Source of the DNA: Allocatelliglobosispora scoriae
GTDB taxonomy: Bacteria > Actinomycetota > Actinomycetes > Mycobacteriales > Micromonosporaceae
Length of the DNA stretch: 64,000 nucleotides
Direction of reading: 5' to 3'
Assembly: GCF_014204945.1 (NCBI RefSeq)
Contig: NZ_JACHMN010000002.1
Span: 62,001 to 126,000 of the forward strand
The notes beneath the pieces are model-generated. The model did no database searches and had not been told where the DNA came from. It saw nothing but the letters and a program-made list of their open reading frames with translations. The stretch's first letter is position 1. Every line of letters starts with the position of its first letter. The position numbers and the translations under genes are program-made. Positions 41,428-49,508 of this stretch are shown here, piece after piece.

Positions 41428-41512
41428 CTAGCTCAACCTCTCCACGCGCTCATCGTACAAGGATGGGTGTGAGTTGAAGCGTGAGCGGGCGGCCACCCGC
41501 GAGTGGAAGCCG

Positions 41513-43177
41513 TCAGGCCGCGACCGGGAGGAGCAGCTGCGAGCCGGACTCGACGGTGATGTCGACCGGCACGAGCCGGGTGGCGGTGGCGAGCGGCTCC
41601 CCCGTACCGAGGTTGCGGGCGTAACGTGGATGAGCACCGCCACTGACCTGCAGCCGGATGCGGTGTCCGGGCGCGAATCGGTGGGCGGTCGAGCTCATCG
41701 GCACCGTGATCCGGCCGCCGGCGCTGATGCGCAGCAGTCCGTCGCAGACGTTGACCGAGCGGCCCTTCTCGTCCACGTCGCACAGCCGGGCGAAGACATC
41801 GGCCGACGCCGCGGCGCCGATGGAGACCCGCAGGACCGCGCTGACCGCGCCGAGCACCTCGACCGCGTCGGTGAGCGGTTCGCCGGTGAAGGTCAGCACG
41901 TCGGGCCGGGCCTCCAGCGAGGAGTTGTCGCGGGGTCCGGCACCGCGCGACAGCACAGGGCCGCCGAGCGACGGGGTCGGCGACGCCGGGTCGTAGTGGA
42001 CCGTCGCGAGCGCGTCGCCGGTGGCCGCCGCCTCGGCCGTGGTCAGCTTCCCGCCGGCCGCGAGCGACCAGGGCCGGTCCGACACCCCGACCGGCGGCCA
42101 CTCGGCCAGGTCGCGCCAGGCGTCGACGCCCTCAGGCATCACCCCGCCGACGTGTACGCGGACCGGCGTGGGCGGCAGCCCCGAGCGGTCGGCGGTGAGA
42201 TAGGCGCGCAGCCAGCCCGCGCTGTCGATGAGCACGGACCTGTCCTCCAGCATGTTCGAGTGCGTCCACGGGCCGATCAGCAGCCGGTTCGGGCATCCGG
42301 CTCGGACAAGCCGCTCGTGCTGCGCCAGGTTCTGATCGAGGTTGAGATCGAACCATCCGGCGACCATGGACGTCGGGATGGCGAGGCTCTCCGCGACCGG
42401 GCTCATGTCCTTGCCCGCCCAGTAGGGATGGTCGCGCTCGGCGTGGCGCAGCGAGTCCTCGATGATCGAGACCCGCTCCCCGATCCCGGGAACGTAGGCG
42501 TCGATGATCGGCAGGCTGCTGATGATGCGGCGCATGTGCCGCTGCAGGCGCAGTCCCGCCTGGATGAATTTGAGGGTGCCCTTCCCCTGGTGGACCATCG
42601 CGACACCGGCGATGAGCACCGTCTCCAGTGCGAAGGAGCCACCGGCGTAGCAGTTGCCGTAGGGATCGTGGCCGCCCGCCTGGATGACCATGGCGCGCAG
42701 CTCCGGCGGCGGGTCGAGGGCGAGGGCGAACTGCACGTAGCCGAGGTAGCTGATGCCGACCGTGCCGAGCACCCCGTTGAACCACGGCTGCTCGCGCAGC
42801 CACGCCACCGCGGCGTGTCCGTCGGCATCCTCGTTGCGGAACCAGTCGAAGGTCCCGCCGGAGCCGCCCGTGCCGCGGCAGCTCTGCAGCACGACGTGGA
42901 AGCCCTGCTGGGCGTAGGCGTTGCCGTAGAGCGCGGTCCAGGGGAAGCCCCGGCCGTAGGGCGAGCGCACCAGCAGCGTGGGGTAGTCGCCCTCGACGAC
43001 CGGGAAGTAGTGGTCGGTCACCATCGGGCTGCCGTCGGCGGCCGGCACGGTCAACCCGGGCTCGTAGGCCACCTCGAGCGCGGCGGGGTCGGGCTTCCCG
43101 CCGAGCTTGCTGAGCAGCTTGACGTGGCGGGGCAGCGGTTGGCCGTGCGGCCGGGTACGGGTGGCGGGGTGGGCCAT
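41513..43177 (-). CDS. CocE/NonD-family serine hydrolase (X-Pro dipeptidyl-peptidase S15 fold)
   Basis: A 554-residue alpha/beta hydrolase of the CocE/NonD family with the C-terminal jelly-roll domain. The nucleophile is in GISYLGYVQF (about residues 142-151), the acid in AGWFDLNLDQN and the base in GPWTHSN. Members hydrolyse esters such as cocaine or acylated peptides; the natural substrate is not evident. No signal peptide is seen. It is divergent from a TetR gene with a shared palindrome in the promoter gap. Confidence 0.9.
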   Translation of the reverse strand: MAHPATRTRPHGQPLPRHVKLLSKLGGKPDPAALEVAYEPGLTVPAADGSPMVTDHYFPVVEGDYPTLLVRSPYGRGFPWTALYGNAYAQQGFHVVLQSCRGTGGSGGTFDWFRNEDADGHAAVAWLREQPWFNGVLGTVGISYLGYVQFALALDPPPELRAMVIQAGGHDPYGNCYAGGSFALETVLIAGVAMVHQGKGTLKFIQAGLRLQRHMRRIISSLPIIDAYVPGIGERVSIIEDSLRHAERDHPYWAGKDMSPVAESLAIPTSMVAGWFDLNLDQNLAQHERLVRAGCPNRLLIGPWTHSNMLEDRSVLIDSAGWLRAYLTADRSGLPPTPVRVHVGGVMPEGVDAWRDLAEWPPVGVSDRPWSLAAGGKLTTAEAAATGDALATVHYDPASPTPSLGGPVLSRGAGPRDNSSLEARPDVLTFTGEPLTDAVEVLGAVSAVLRVSIGAAASADVFARLCDVDEKGRSVNVCDGLLRISAGGRITVPMSSTAHRFAPGHRIRLQVSGGAHPRYARNLGTGEPLATATRLVPVDITVESGSQLLLPVAA

Positions 43178-43209
43178 GACAACTCCCTGGGTCGGTTCGT
43201 CGACTTATC

Positions 43210-43220
43210 GTACACTGTAC
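43210..43220. promoter_or_regulatory. TetR-type operator between CocE-like and TetR genes
   Basis: GTACA-C-TGTAC, a perfect 5-1-5 palindrome, lies in the 69-base gap between the divergent CocE-like hydrolase gene (start 43177) and the TetR gene (start 43247), where a single bound dimer could repress both. Confidence 0.65.
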
Positions 43221-43246
43221 TGAAAGTCGTGCGCCACAATGTGGGG

Positions 43247-43960
43247 GTGAGTTTGATCGACCCGACGGTCCTGTGGGCGCCCCCGGCACCGCGCAGGCTG
43301 GGGCGCCCCGCCGCGTACAGCCGCGAAGCCATCGTGGCCGCGGCCATCGCCATCGCCGACGCCGACGGGCTCCCCGCGCTGTCCATGCGGCGGGTGGCGG
43401 GCGAGATCGGCGCGGGCACGATGTCGCTCTACTCGCACGTGCCCGACAAGGAGCACCTCATCGAGCTGATGGTCGACGCCGTCATCGCCGAGGCGACGCA
43501 GATCCCCCCCAGCGGGGACCCGATCGACGACCTGGTGCACTACGCCCGGCAGCAGCGGGCGCTCTTCCTCGGCCACCGGTGGCTCACGGCAGCCCTCGCC
43601 GTACGCCAGACGCTCGGACCGAACGGACTGACCACACTCGACAATGCGCTGGCGCTGCTCGCACCGGTCGACCTGCCGCCATCGTCCAAGATGGAGGCTT
43701 TCGCGCTGCTCACGGGTTTCGTCTCGACCTACGTCGGCTATGAGCTCGCGCAGTCCGAGATGGGGCGCTCGACGGCCGAGGCCCAGGCCGCTCAGGCTGC
43801 CTACCTCACCGGTGCGGCGACCAGCGGGCACTACCCGCACCTGACGGCCGCCTTCGCCGCCATGGGCGCCGCCGCCCAGGCGCCCCCCGACCCGGAGGAG
43901 ACCTTCGAACGCCTGGCCCGTCGAATCCTGGCCGGCCTCCTCACCCCTCCTGAACTTTAA
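43247..43960 (+). CDS. TetR-family regulator
   Basis: The 237-residue protein has a TetR helix-turn-helix (about residues 22-72; the recognition region LSMRRVAGEIGAGTMSLYSH is typical) followed by a TetR_C_33-like ligand domain. The GTG at 43247 is chosen because it follows a G-rich segment and leaves the promoter palindrome free; GTGs at 43229 and 43241 are in frame. The palindrome at 43210 suggests autorepression and repression of the divergent CocE-like hydrolase, whose substrate or product may be the inducer. Confidence 0.88.
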   Translation: MSLIDPTVLWAPPAPRRLGRPAAYSREAIVAAAIAIADADGLPALSMRRVAGEIGAGTMSLYSHVPDKEHLIELMVDAVIAEATQIPPSGDPIDDLVHYARQQRALFLGHRWLTAALAVRQTLGPNGLTTLDNALALLAPVDLPPSSKMEAFALLTGFVSTYVGYELAQSEMGRSTAEAQAAQAAYLTGAATSGHYPHLTAAFAAMGAAAQAPPDPEETFERLARRILAGLLTPPEL

Positions 43961-44120
43961 TGCTGGACACGCCGCAAAACCCGCCACAAACGTCAGGATC
44001 AACTCCGGGAGCGCGACCTCCTGCTCCGCGCGCTTGAAGATCGCACCTTTTTCGGGCCGCGCCGACGCGCGGGCTCGATGATGATCGCGCACATTCCGAG
44101 AAACAACCCTTACCAGCGCT

Positions 44121-44199
44121 CAAGATCGTGCTGTTTCACGGAAATAGGCCCTTCGAGGTGCCCAGGTAGGGGTTACTTCCGTGAAACAGCACGATCTTG
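44121..44199. repeat. Long inverted repeat, 23-base arms
   Basis: Perfect arms at 44121-44143 and 44177-44199 around a 33-base loop that itself contains short complementary parts. The core of each arm is GTGCTGTTTCACGG or its complement. It lies in the 311-base non-coding stretch between convergent genes (43961-44271), where nothing else is evident. It may serve as a bidirectional terminator, and the form suggests a repeat dispersed in the genome. Confidence 0.75.
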
Positions 44200-44271
44200 C
44201 GCGATATCGGTCTCCTCGACGGCGCGCAGGCAGACCTGTATCGGCGCGATCCGGAGCTGACCGGGCGGCGA

Positions 44272-45291
44272 TCACATGCCGTGGCGGCGGTCGCCGAGGA
44301 CTCGCTCACAGACCTGGGCTTCGGACTCGGCGGAGAACGGTTCCCGGTACGCCGCGACCGCCTGATCCGTCTCCTCGATGATGAGGTCGGCGTTGATCTG
44401 CGCCGCCGCCAGGACTCCCGCCGCAGCGGCAGCCCCGACCTGCGCGGTCATGTCGCCGACGTTGCCCGCGATCCACACCCCGGGCACCTCGGTGCGGCCG
44501 GTCGGGTCGGCGGGCACGAACTCCCCCATCCCCGACGGGTGCGGCACCGCCGACAGGCCGAGCGCCGCCAGGAATCCGGCCCGTGCCACCATCGGTGCCC
44601 CCACCGCGAGCGCCTCGCGCCCGACCACCCGGCCGTCGCTCATCCGCAGCCCGACCAGGCGATCATCAATGATCTCCAGCGAGACGACCGCGCCGGTCAC
44701 CACCCGGATGCCGCGCGCCGCCAGCTTCTCGGCGTCCGCACCGGAAGGGGGCGGCATGGTGTGGGTGAAGTACGTGATGTCGTCGCTCCACTGCCGGAAC
44801 ATCAACGCCTGGTGCATCGAGTTCGGCCCTACGGCCAGCACTCCGATCGCCTGGTCGCGGATCTCCCAGCCGTGGCAGTAGGGGCAGTGCACGACGCCCC
44901 GGCCCCACTGCTCCCGCAGCCCTGGAAGATCGGGCAGCTCGTCGACGAGCCCGGTCGCCACCAGGATCCGGCGCGCCCGGACGGCCCGGCCGTCGGCGAG
45001 TGCCACAGCGAACCCGTCGTCGTCGCGGGTCACGGCGACGACGGCGCCGGAGACGACCGAAGCGCCGTAGCCGCGAGCCTCCGCGCGGCCCCGTTCCAGC
45101 AGCTCGCCGGGGGAGATGCCCTCCCGGCCGAGCAGCCCGTGTACGCCGGCCGCCGGCGCGTTGCGCGGGCTGCCCGCGTCGATCACGACGACCGACCGCC
45201 GGGCCCGGGCGAGCGTCAGCGCACCGCTCAGCCCGGCCGCGCCACCGCCGACCACCACCACGTCATAGCCGTCCCTCAATTGCTCGGTCAC
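44272..45291 (-). CDS. FAD-dependent thioredoxin-reductase-like oxidoreductase with CPYC motif
   Basis: A 339-residue two-domain flavoprotein. The FAD-binding motif is VVVVGGGAAGLSGALTLARA, near the N-terminus; the redox motif is VHCPYCHGWE (about residue 140), in the position of the thioredoxin reductase dithiol; the last FAD contact is GVWIAGNVGDMTAQV. The NADPH-binding glycine motif is weak (GVLAVGPNSMHQA), as in several TrxR-like flavoproteins with altered cofactor use. GTG 45291 with GGAGG 8 bases upstream is the best start; ATG 45315 is in frame. It is divergent from a Xre-cupin regulator gene. Confidence 0.88.
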   Translation of the reverse strand: MTEQLRDGYDVVVVGGGAAGLSGALTLARARRSVVVIDAGSPRNAPAAGVHGLLGREGISPGELLERGRAEARGYGASVVSGAVVAVTRDDDGFAVALADGRAVRARRILVATGLVDELPDLPGLREQWGRGVVHCPYCHGWEIRDQAIGVLAVGPNSMHQALMFRQWSDDITYFTHTMPPPSGADAEKLAARGIRVVTGAVVSLEIIDDRLVGLRMSDGRVVGREALAVGAPMVARAGFLAALGLSAVPHPSGMGEFVPADPTGRTEVPGVWIAGNVGDMTAQVGAAAAAGVLAAAQINADLIIEETDQAVAAYREPFSAESEAQVCERVLGDRRHGM

Positions 45292-45331
45292 CGTGACCAC
45301 CTCCACGACCACCATGCGAGCCTGCCCACAA

Positions 45332-45362
45332 GATCTGCAAATCTCGTTGCCGATCTGGCAAA
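45332..45362. promoter_or_regulatory. Direct repeat in the divergent promoter
   Basis: GATCTGCAAA (45332-45341) and GATCTGGCAAA (45352-45362) start 20 bases apart, two helical turns, just upstream of the Xre-cupin gene and within the divergent promoter of the flavoprotein gene. They could be paired binding sites of the Xre-cupin regulator. Confidence 0.4.
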
Positions 45363-45370
45363 CTGGAGGC

Positions 45371-45970
45371 ATGGACAAAGATCTCGACCAGGCATTGACG
45401 GCGGTCGGACCGAGACTCCGCGCGCTGCGCCAGCAGCGGGACACGACACTCGCCGAACTGTCGGCGACGACGGGGATCTCGGTCAGCACCCTGTCCCGGC
45501 TGGAGTCCGGCGACCGGCGACCCAACCTCGAACTGCTGCTCCCGCTGGCCAAGGCGCACGGCGTCACCCTCGACGATCTCGTCGGCGCGCCGCCCACCGG
45601 CGATCCCCGCATCCACCTGCGCCCGATCACCTCCCACGGCATGACGATGCTGCCGCTGACCCGGCGCGCCGGTGGCATCCAGGCATACAAGATCGTCATT
45701 CCCTCCACCAGCAACCGGAGGGTGCCCAACCTGAAGACCCATGAGGGCTACGAGTGGGTCTACATCCTCAACGGGCGGCTGCGGGTGGTCCTCGGCGAGC
45801 AGGACCTCACCCTCTCCCCCGGCGAGGCGGCCGAGTTCGACACCAGGGTGCCGCACTGGTTCGGGGCCGCCGACGCGGAGCCGGTCGAGTTCCTCAGCCT
45901 CTTCGGCACCCAGGGCGAGCGCGCCCATCTGCGGGCCCGCCCCAAGACCAAGGAACCGGTCGAAGACTGA
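45371..45970 (+). CDS. Xre-family regulator with C-terminal cupin domain
   Basis: The 199-residue protein has an N-terminal helix-turn-helix (about residues 13-68; TLAELSATTGISVSTLSRLE is the classic text) and a C-terminal cupin (about 105-185) with HEGYEWVYILNGRLRVVLGE and the second motif PHWFGAADAEPVEFLSLFG. Such regulators sense a small molecule bound in the cupin. ATG 45371 follows GGAGG. Placement opposite the CPYC flavoprotein suggests it controls that gene. Confidence 0.9.
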   Translation: MDKDLDQALTAVGPRLRALRQQRDTTLAELSATTGISVSTLSRLESGDRRPNLELLLPLAKAHGVTLDDLVGAPPTGDPRIHLRPITSHGMTMLPLTRRAGGIQAYKIVIPSTSNRRVPNLKTHEGYEWVYILNGRLRVVLGEQDLTLSPGEAAEFDTRVPHWFGAADAEPVEFLSLFGTQGERAHLRARPKTKEPVED

Positions 45971-46038
45971 CGAAAGCCCGATAATAGACTCACTTCCGTC
46001 GATTTCCGAAGGTTGATCGCTTCTGTTACCCAGGAGCC

Positions 46039-47730
46039 GTGACGAACCGAATCGGGGAACTCCGAGGCCGCCGGCGCCGTGCCCGCCGTGCACTCATAGG
46101 TACGCTCCTGGCTGCGGTGATGCTTCTCGCCGCATGCACCGACGACGATGAGGGCCCGAACGCCGGCCCCGGCGGGACGGCGAAGTACGACCCGAGCCCG
46201 ACCTCGCTGAGCATCATCGCGGGGTCGGAACAGGAAACAGTGCTCAACACCGTGGTGAACAGTTGGTGTACGGAGCACAGGTACAAGTGCACCTTCACCC
46301 TCAAGGGCTCGGTGGATCAGGCCCGGCTGCTCGCCGCGGGCAACGCCGACTTCGACGCCTACTGGTTCGCCAGCTCCGTCTTCCAACAGGTCGGCGACAC
46401 CGGCAGCAGGCTGCAGGACGTCAAGCCGATGTTCCTCACTCCCGTCGTTTTCGCAGGCTGGCAGAGCGAGATGCGCAAGCTGGGCTTCGTCGGCAAGACA
46501 GACGTGGCGATCGGCGACATCCTCACGGCGGTCGAGTCCGGCAGGACCACGGTCTGGGCGACGAACCCGACCCAGTCCAACTCCGGCGCGACCGTCCTGT
46601 TCGGATTCCTCAACTACTTCGCGGGCAACGGCCCCGGCCAGGCCCTCACCCAGCAGCAACTGGAGTCGGCCGCAGTCGATGCGGGCATCACGCGCTTCAC
46701 CCGGGCCATCTCCTCGACCCCGCCGTCGACCGGCACGCTGATGAAGGAGTGCCTCGACCACCCGGACCGCTGCAAGACCCTGTTCACCTACGAGGACCTG
46801 GTCATCGAGAAGAACCAGGAGCTCATCAAGGCAGGCCGGGAGCCGCTCTACACCGTCTACCCGCGCGGCTCGCTGGCGATCAGCGACGCGCCGCTCGGCT
46901 TCCTGCCGCACGGCAACGCCTCCGACGAGGGCAAGCGCAAGGCACTCAACGAGCTGCAGAACTACCTGCTGACCTCGCCGGACGCCCAGGCGAAGCTGCT
47001 CAAACTCGGCCGCCGCCCGGCCACCAGCATCGGCCTCACCCTCGACAACCCGGACACCGCGGTCTTCAACCCGGCGTGGGGCATCCAGGCCAACCTGCGC
47101 GAGCAGGGCATCCAGTTCCCGTCCTCGGCGGTGATCACGGCAGCGCTCAACCGCTACCAGACCCGCTACCGCAAGCCGGTCGCCGCCTACTACTGCCTCG
47201 ACGGCAGCGGCTCGATGGGCGGCAACAACGGCTGGACCGGCGTACGGGACGCGGCGCACCAGATCTTCGACCAGGACCAGGCGGCGCTGAACCTGCTGCT
47301 CACCCACCCCGAGGACCGCACGACGGTCACGGTCTTCAACAGCGCCGTCACCGCGGGCAGCCCGTGGCAGGTGACCGGCGACGGCGCGGGCGACCTGCAC
47401 GGCCTCGTCGAGAAGATCAACGGCTACAAGGTCACGGGCGGCACCAACATGTACGCCTGCCTGCTGCGCGCCGCCGAAGAGCTCGGCAAGGAGGACTCGG
47501 CCAAACGCAAGCGCCTCGTCATCGTCATGAGCGACGGGCAGTCCGAGAGCCGGGATCACGACGCGGCGGTGGCGGCGTTGGGCGCTCTCGGCGTACCCGT
47601 CATCGCCATCGCTTTTGGCTCTGACGCCGACCCGCGGCAGCTGCAGGAGGTCGCGACCGCCACCGGCGGAGCGTTCGTGCAGCAGAACGACCTCGTCGCG
47701 GCGCTGCGCCAGGCCGCCGGTTACAAGTAG
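46039..47730 (+). CDS. Lipoprotein: solute-binding domain fused to a VWA domain
   Basis: The 563-residue protein has a basic N-region, a lipobox (LLAAC, Cys about residue 33), a solute-binding-protein-like domain (about 55-365; SIIAGSEQETVLN at its start, WATNPTQSNSGATVLF inside), and a C-terminal von Willebrand A domain (about 380-560). The VWA metal site is intact: D388-G-S-G-S, then T in VTGGTNMY and D in VIVMSDGQSES. It should sit on the outer face of the membrane. It is the first of four tightly spaced genes with an XpaC-like protein, a second solute-binding protein and a TelA-like protein. GTG start behind AGGAG. Confidence 0.88.
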   Translation: MTNRIGELRGRRRRARRALIGTLLAAVMLLAACTDDDEGPNAGPGGTAKYDPSPTSLSIIAGSEQETVLNTVVNSWCTEHRYKCTFTLKGSVDQARLLAAGNADFDAYWFASSVFQQVGDTGSRLQDVKPMFLTPVVFAGWQSEMRKLGFVGKTDVAIGDILTAVESGRTTVWATNPTQSNSGATVLFGFLNYFAGNGPGQALTQQQLESAAVDAGITRFTRAISSTPPSTGTLMKECLDHPDRCKTLFTYEDLVIEKNQELIKAGREPLYTVYPRGSLAISDAPLGFLPHGNASDEGKRKALNELQNYLLTSPDAQAKLLKLGRRPATSIGLTLDNPDTAVFNPAWGIQANLREQGIQFPSSAVITAALNRYQTRYRKPVAAYYCLDGSGSMGGNNGWTGVRDAAHQIFDQDQAALNLLLTHPEDRTTVTVFNSAVTAGSPWQVTGDGAGDLHGLVEKINGYKVTGGTNMYACLLRAAEELGKEDSAKRKRLVIVMSDGQSESRDHDAAVAALGALGVPVIAIAFGSDADPRQLQEVATATGGAFVQQNDLVAALRQAAGYK

Positions 47731-47742
47731 AGGGCCCAGCAG

Positions 47743-48345
47743 ATGAGAGGCAAGCTCGCCGCCCCGGTCGCGCTCGTCGCGGCCGTGGCGGCCTTCACCG
47801 GGATCTTCCTGATCAGCGGCTCGCTGCTCTGGTCTCCCCTCGTGGCGATCGTCGCCGCGCTCGGCGTCTACCTCATGATCGACGATCGGTCCCAGGTGGA
47901 GGTCGCCGACGACACCTACGCCGAGGACGCGCAGCGCAAGACCGAGGAGGTGCTCAAGCTGGTCAAGGAGATCGGCCGGCTCGCCAAGGACGTGCGCTCG
48001 CCGTCGGCCCGCGGGTCGCTGGAGAGCGCCTGCCGGCTCGTGCCGGAGCTGCTCAACCGGGTGAAGGCCAACTCACCCAACGGGCTCTTCTCCAGCGCCA
48101 GCCAGCTCGGCGCACATCTGAGCAGCCTGCACGGCGTGCTCACGCAGTATCTGGAGATCCAGCGCGCACCGGACTTCTATAAGAACCCGGCGGCGCTGCA
48201 GGCGAGCGGCGAGCTCGCCTTCCTGCGGTTCAGCGAGTTCGCCTTCGACAGCGTGCAGCTCGTCGGCCAGGGCGAGATCGCGCAGTACAGGGCGAATCTG
48301 GAGACCGTCGCCCCGCCCAAACTTCCGCAACTGGAGAAGGAGTAA
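47743..48345 (+). CDS. XpaC-like membrane protein
   Basis: A 200-residue protein with two N-terminal hydrophobic helices (about residues 8-26 and 28-45) and a cytoplasmic helical domain, EDAQRKTEEVLKLVKEIGRL onwards, like the XpaC/5-bromo-4-chloroindolyl phosphate hydrolysis family. XpaC genes often precede telA. Its function is unknown. It starts 12 bases after the VWA lipoprotein stop and ends 2 bases before the next gene, so it is part of the same operon. Confidence 0.78.
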   Translation: MRGKLAAPVALVAAVAAFTGIFLISGSLLWSPLVAIVAALGVYLMIDDRSQVEVADDTYAEDAQRKTEEVLKLVKEIGRLAKDVRSPSARGSLESACRLVPELLNRVKANSPNGLFSSASQLGAHLSSLHGVLTQYLEIQRAPDFYKNPAALQASGELAFLRFSEFAFDSVQLVGQGEIAQYRANLETVAPPKLPQLEKE

Positions 48346-48347
48346 CC

Positions 48348-49496
48348 ATGCGACTGCCGAGTCCCCGGTTCCTGATCGGCCTGGTCCTGGTGCTGGTCGC
48401 GTGCATCGGTGTCGCCTATGTGGTCAGCCGCAGCGGCGCCGAGGAGGCGACCGGTTCCCCGAACTCGGAGCCCGCGACGATCACGTGCATCGGCGGGTCC
48501 GAGAAGACCGAGCTGATGGCAGACCCCAAGGTCAAGAGCATCCTGCACGACAGGTACGGCCTGACGGTGACCTTCCAGCCGCTCGGCTCCTATGACCAGG
48601 TGCAGCTCAGCACGGATGAACTGCGTGCCCGCAAGACCGACTGCCTGTGGCCGTCGAGCGCGAGCGCCCAGAGCGTCTTCGAGAAGTCGCACAGCGGCGC
48701 CTTCGGCGACTACCGGGCGGAGAACCTGCTCCAGTCGCCGGAGGTGGTCTACGCCGGGCCGAAGGGCACGGATGCCCTGGTCAAGGCCGGTCTGGTGGAG
48801 CAGCGCGACAAGCGCTACTACATCGTCAACGTCAAGAACCTGCTGCTGGACTACGTCCTCAAGAAGCGGACCTGGGAGTCCATTCAGGCCGGTGACCTGC
48901 GCGGGCCGATCGCGATCGCGAGCACCGATGCGGCGAAGTCCAACAGCGGCTTCACCCTGGCCCAGCTCCAGCTCAACATCATCGCCACCGCCGACGTGTT
49001 CTCCGCGCCCAGCGCCGAGCAGGCCCGCACGGCGCTCAAGACGCTGCGCGCCCTCTACGACGCGCAGGGGTTGCAGGCGCGCAGCTCCGACGCGGGCTTC
49101 CGGCAGTGGCTCACCCAGGGCGGCGAGTTCCACGCGCCGCTCTACGCCGGTTATGAGAACCAGTTCATCCAGCAGGTGATCGCGGCGGGCGGCAACAGTG
49201 CGGCGCTGCTGAAGAACGTCCGGGTCCTCTACCCGGAGCCGACGATCTACAGCGACCACCCGCTGCTGGCGCTCTCCCCCGCCGCCGGACGGTTCATCGA
49301 CGCGATGAAGGACACCGAGATCCAGACGATCGCGTGGAAGACCTACGGCTTCCGGTCCGGTACGCAGATCGGCTTCAACAACGTGACCGACTTCCCCGAT
49401 CTGCCGCTCGCCGACCAGTTCCGCACCACCACCCCGCCGAACGCCGACGTGACCTTGATGCTGCTGAGCTGCGTCAAGGATGCCAAGACCTGCTAG
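48348..49496 (+). CDS. Membrane-anchored solute-binding protein
   Basis: A 382-residue protein with one N-terminal hydrophobic segment (about residues 8-27). A Cys in LVLVAC could form a lipobox, but the hydrophobic stretch continues, so an uncleaved anchor is as likely. The rest is a periplasmic-binding-like domain homologous to the first part of the VWA lipoprotein: both have a serine-rich IASTDAAKSNSGF/WATNPTQSNSGAT-type ligand loop (about residue 200). It starts 2 bases after the XpaC-like gene. No permease or ATPase gene is near, so it probably senses rather than imports a ligand. Confidence 0.82.
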   Translation: MRLPSPRFLIGLVLVLVACIGVAYVVSRSGAEEATGSPNSEPATITCIGGSEKTELMADPKVKSILHDRYGLTVTFQPLGSYDQVQLSTDELRARKTDCLWPSSASAQSVFEKSHSGAFGDYRAENLLQSPEVVYAGPKGTDALVKAGLVEQRDKRYYIVNVKNLLLDYVLKKRTWESIQAGDLRGPIAIASTDAAKSNSGFTLAQLQLNIIATADVFSAPSAEQARTALKTLRALYDAQGLQARSSDAGFRQWLTQGGEFHAPLYAGYENQFIQQVIAAGGNSAALLKNVRVLYPEPTIYSDHPLLALSPAAGRFIDAMKDTEIQTIAWKTYGFRSGTQIGFNNVTDFPDLPLADQFRTTTPPNADVTLMLLSCVKDAKTC

Positions 49497-49508
49497 AAGG
49501 GCAAAACC

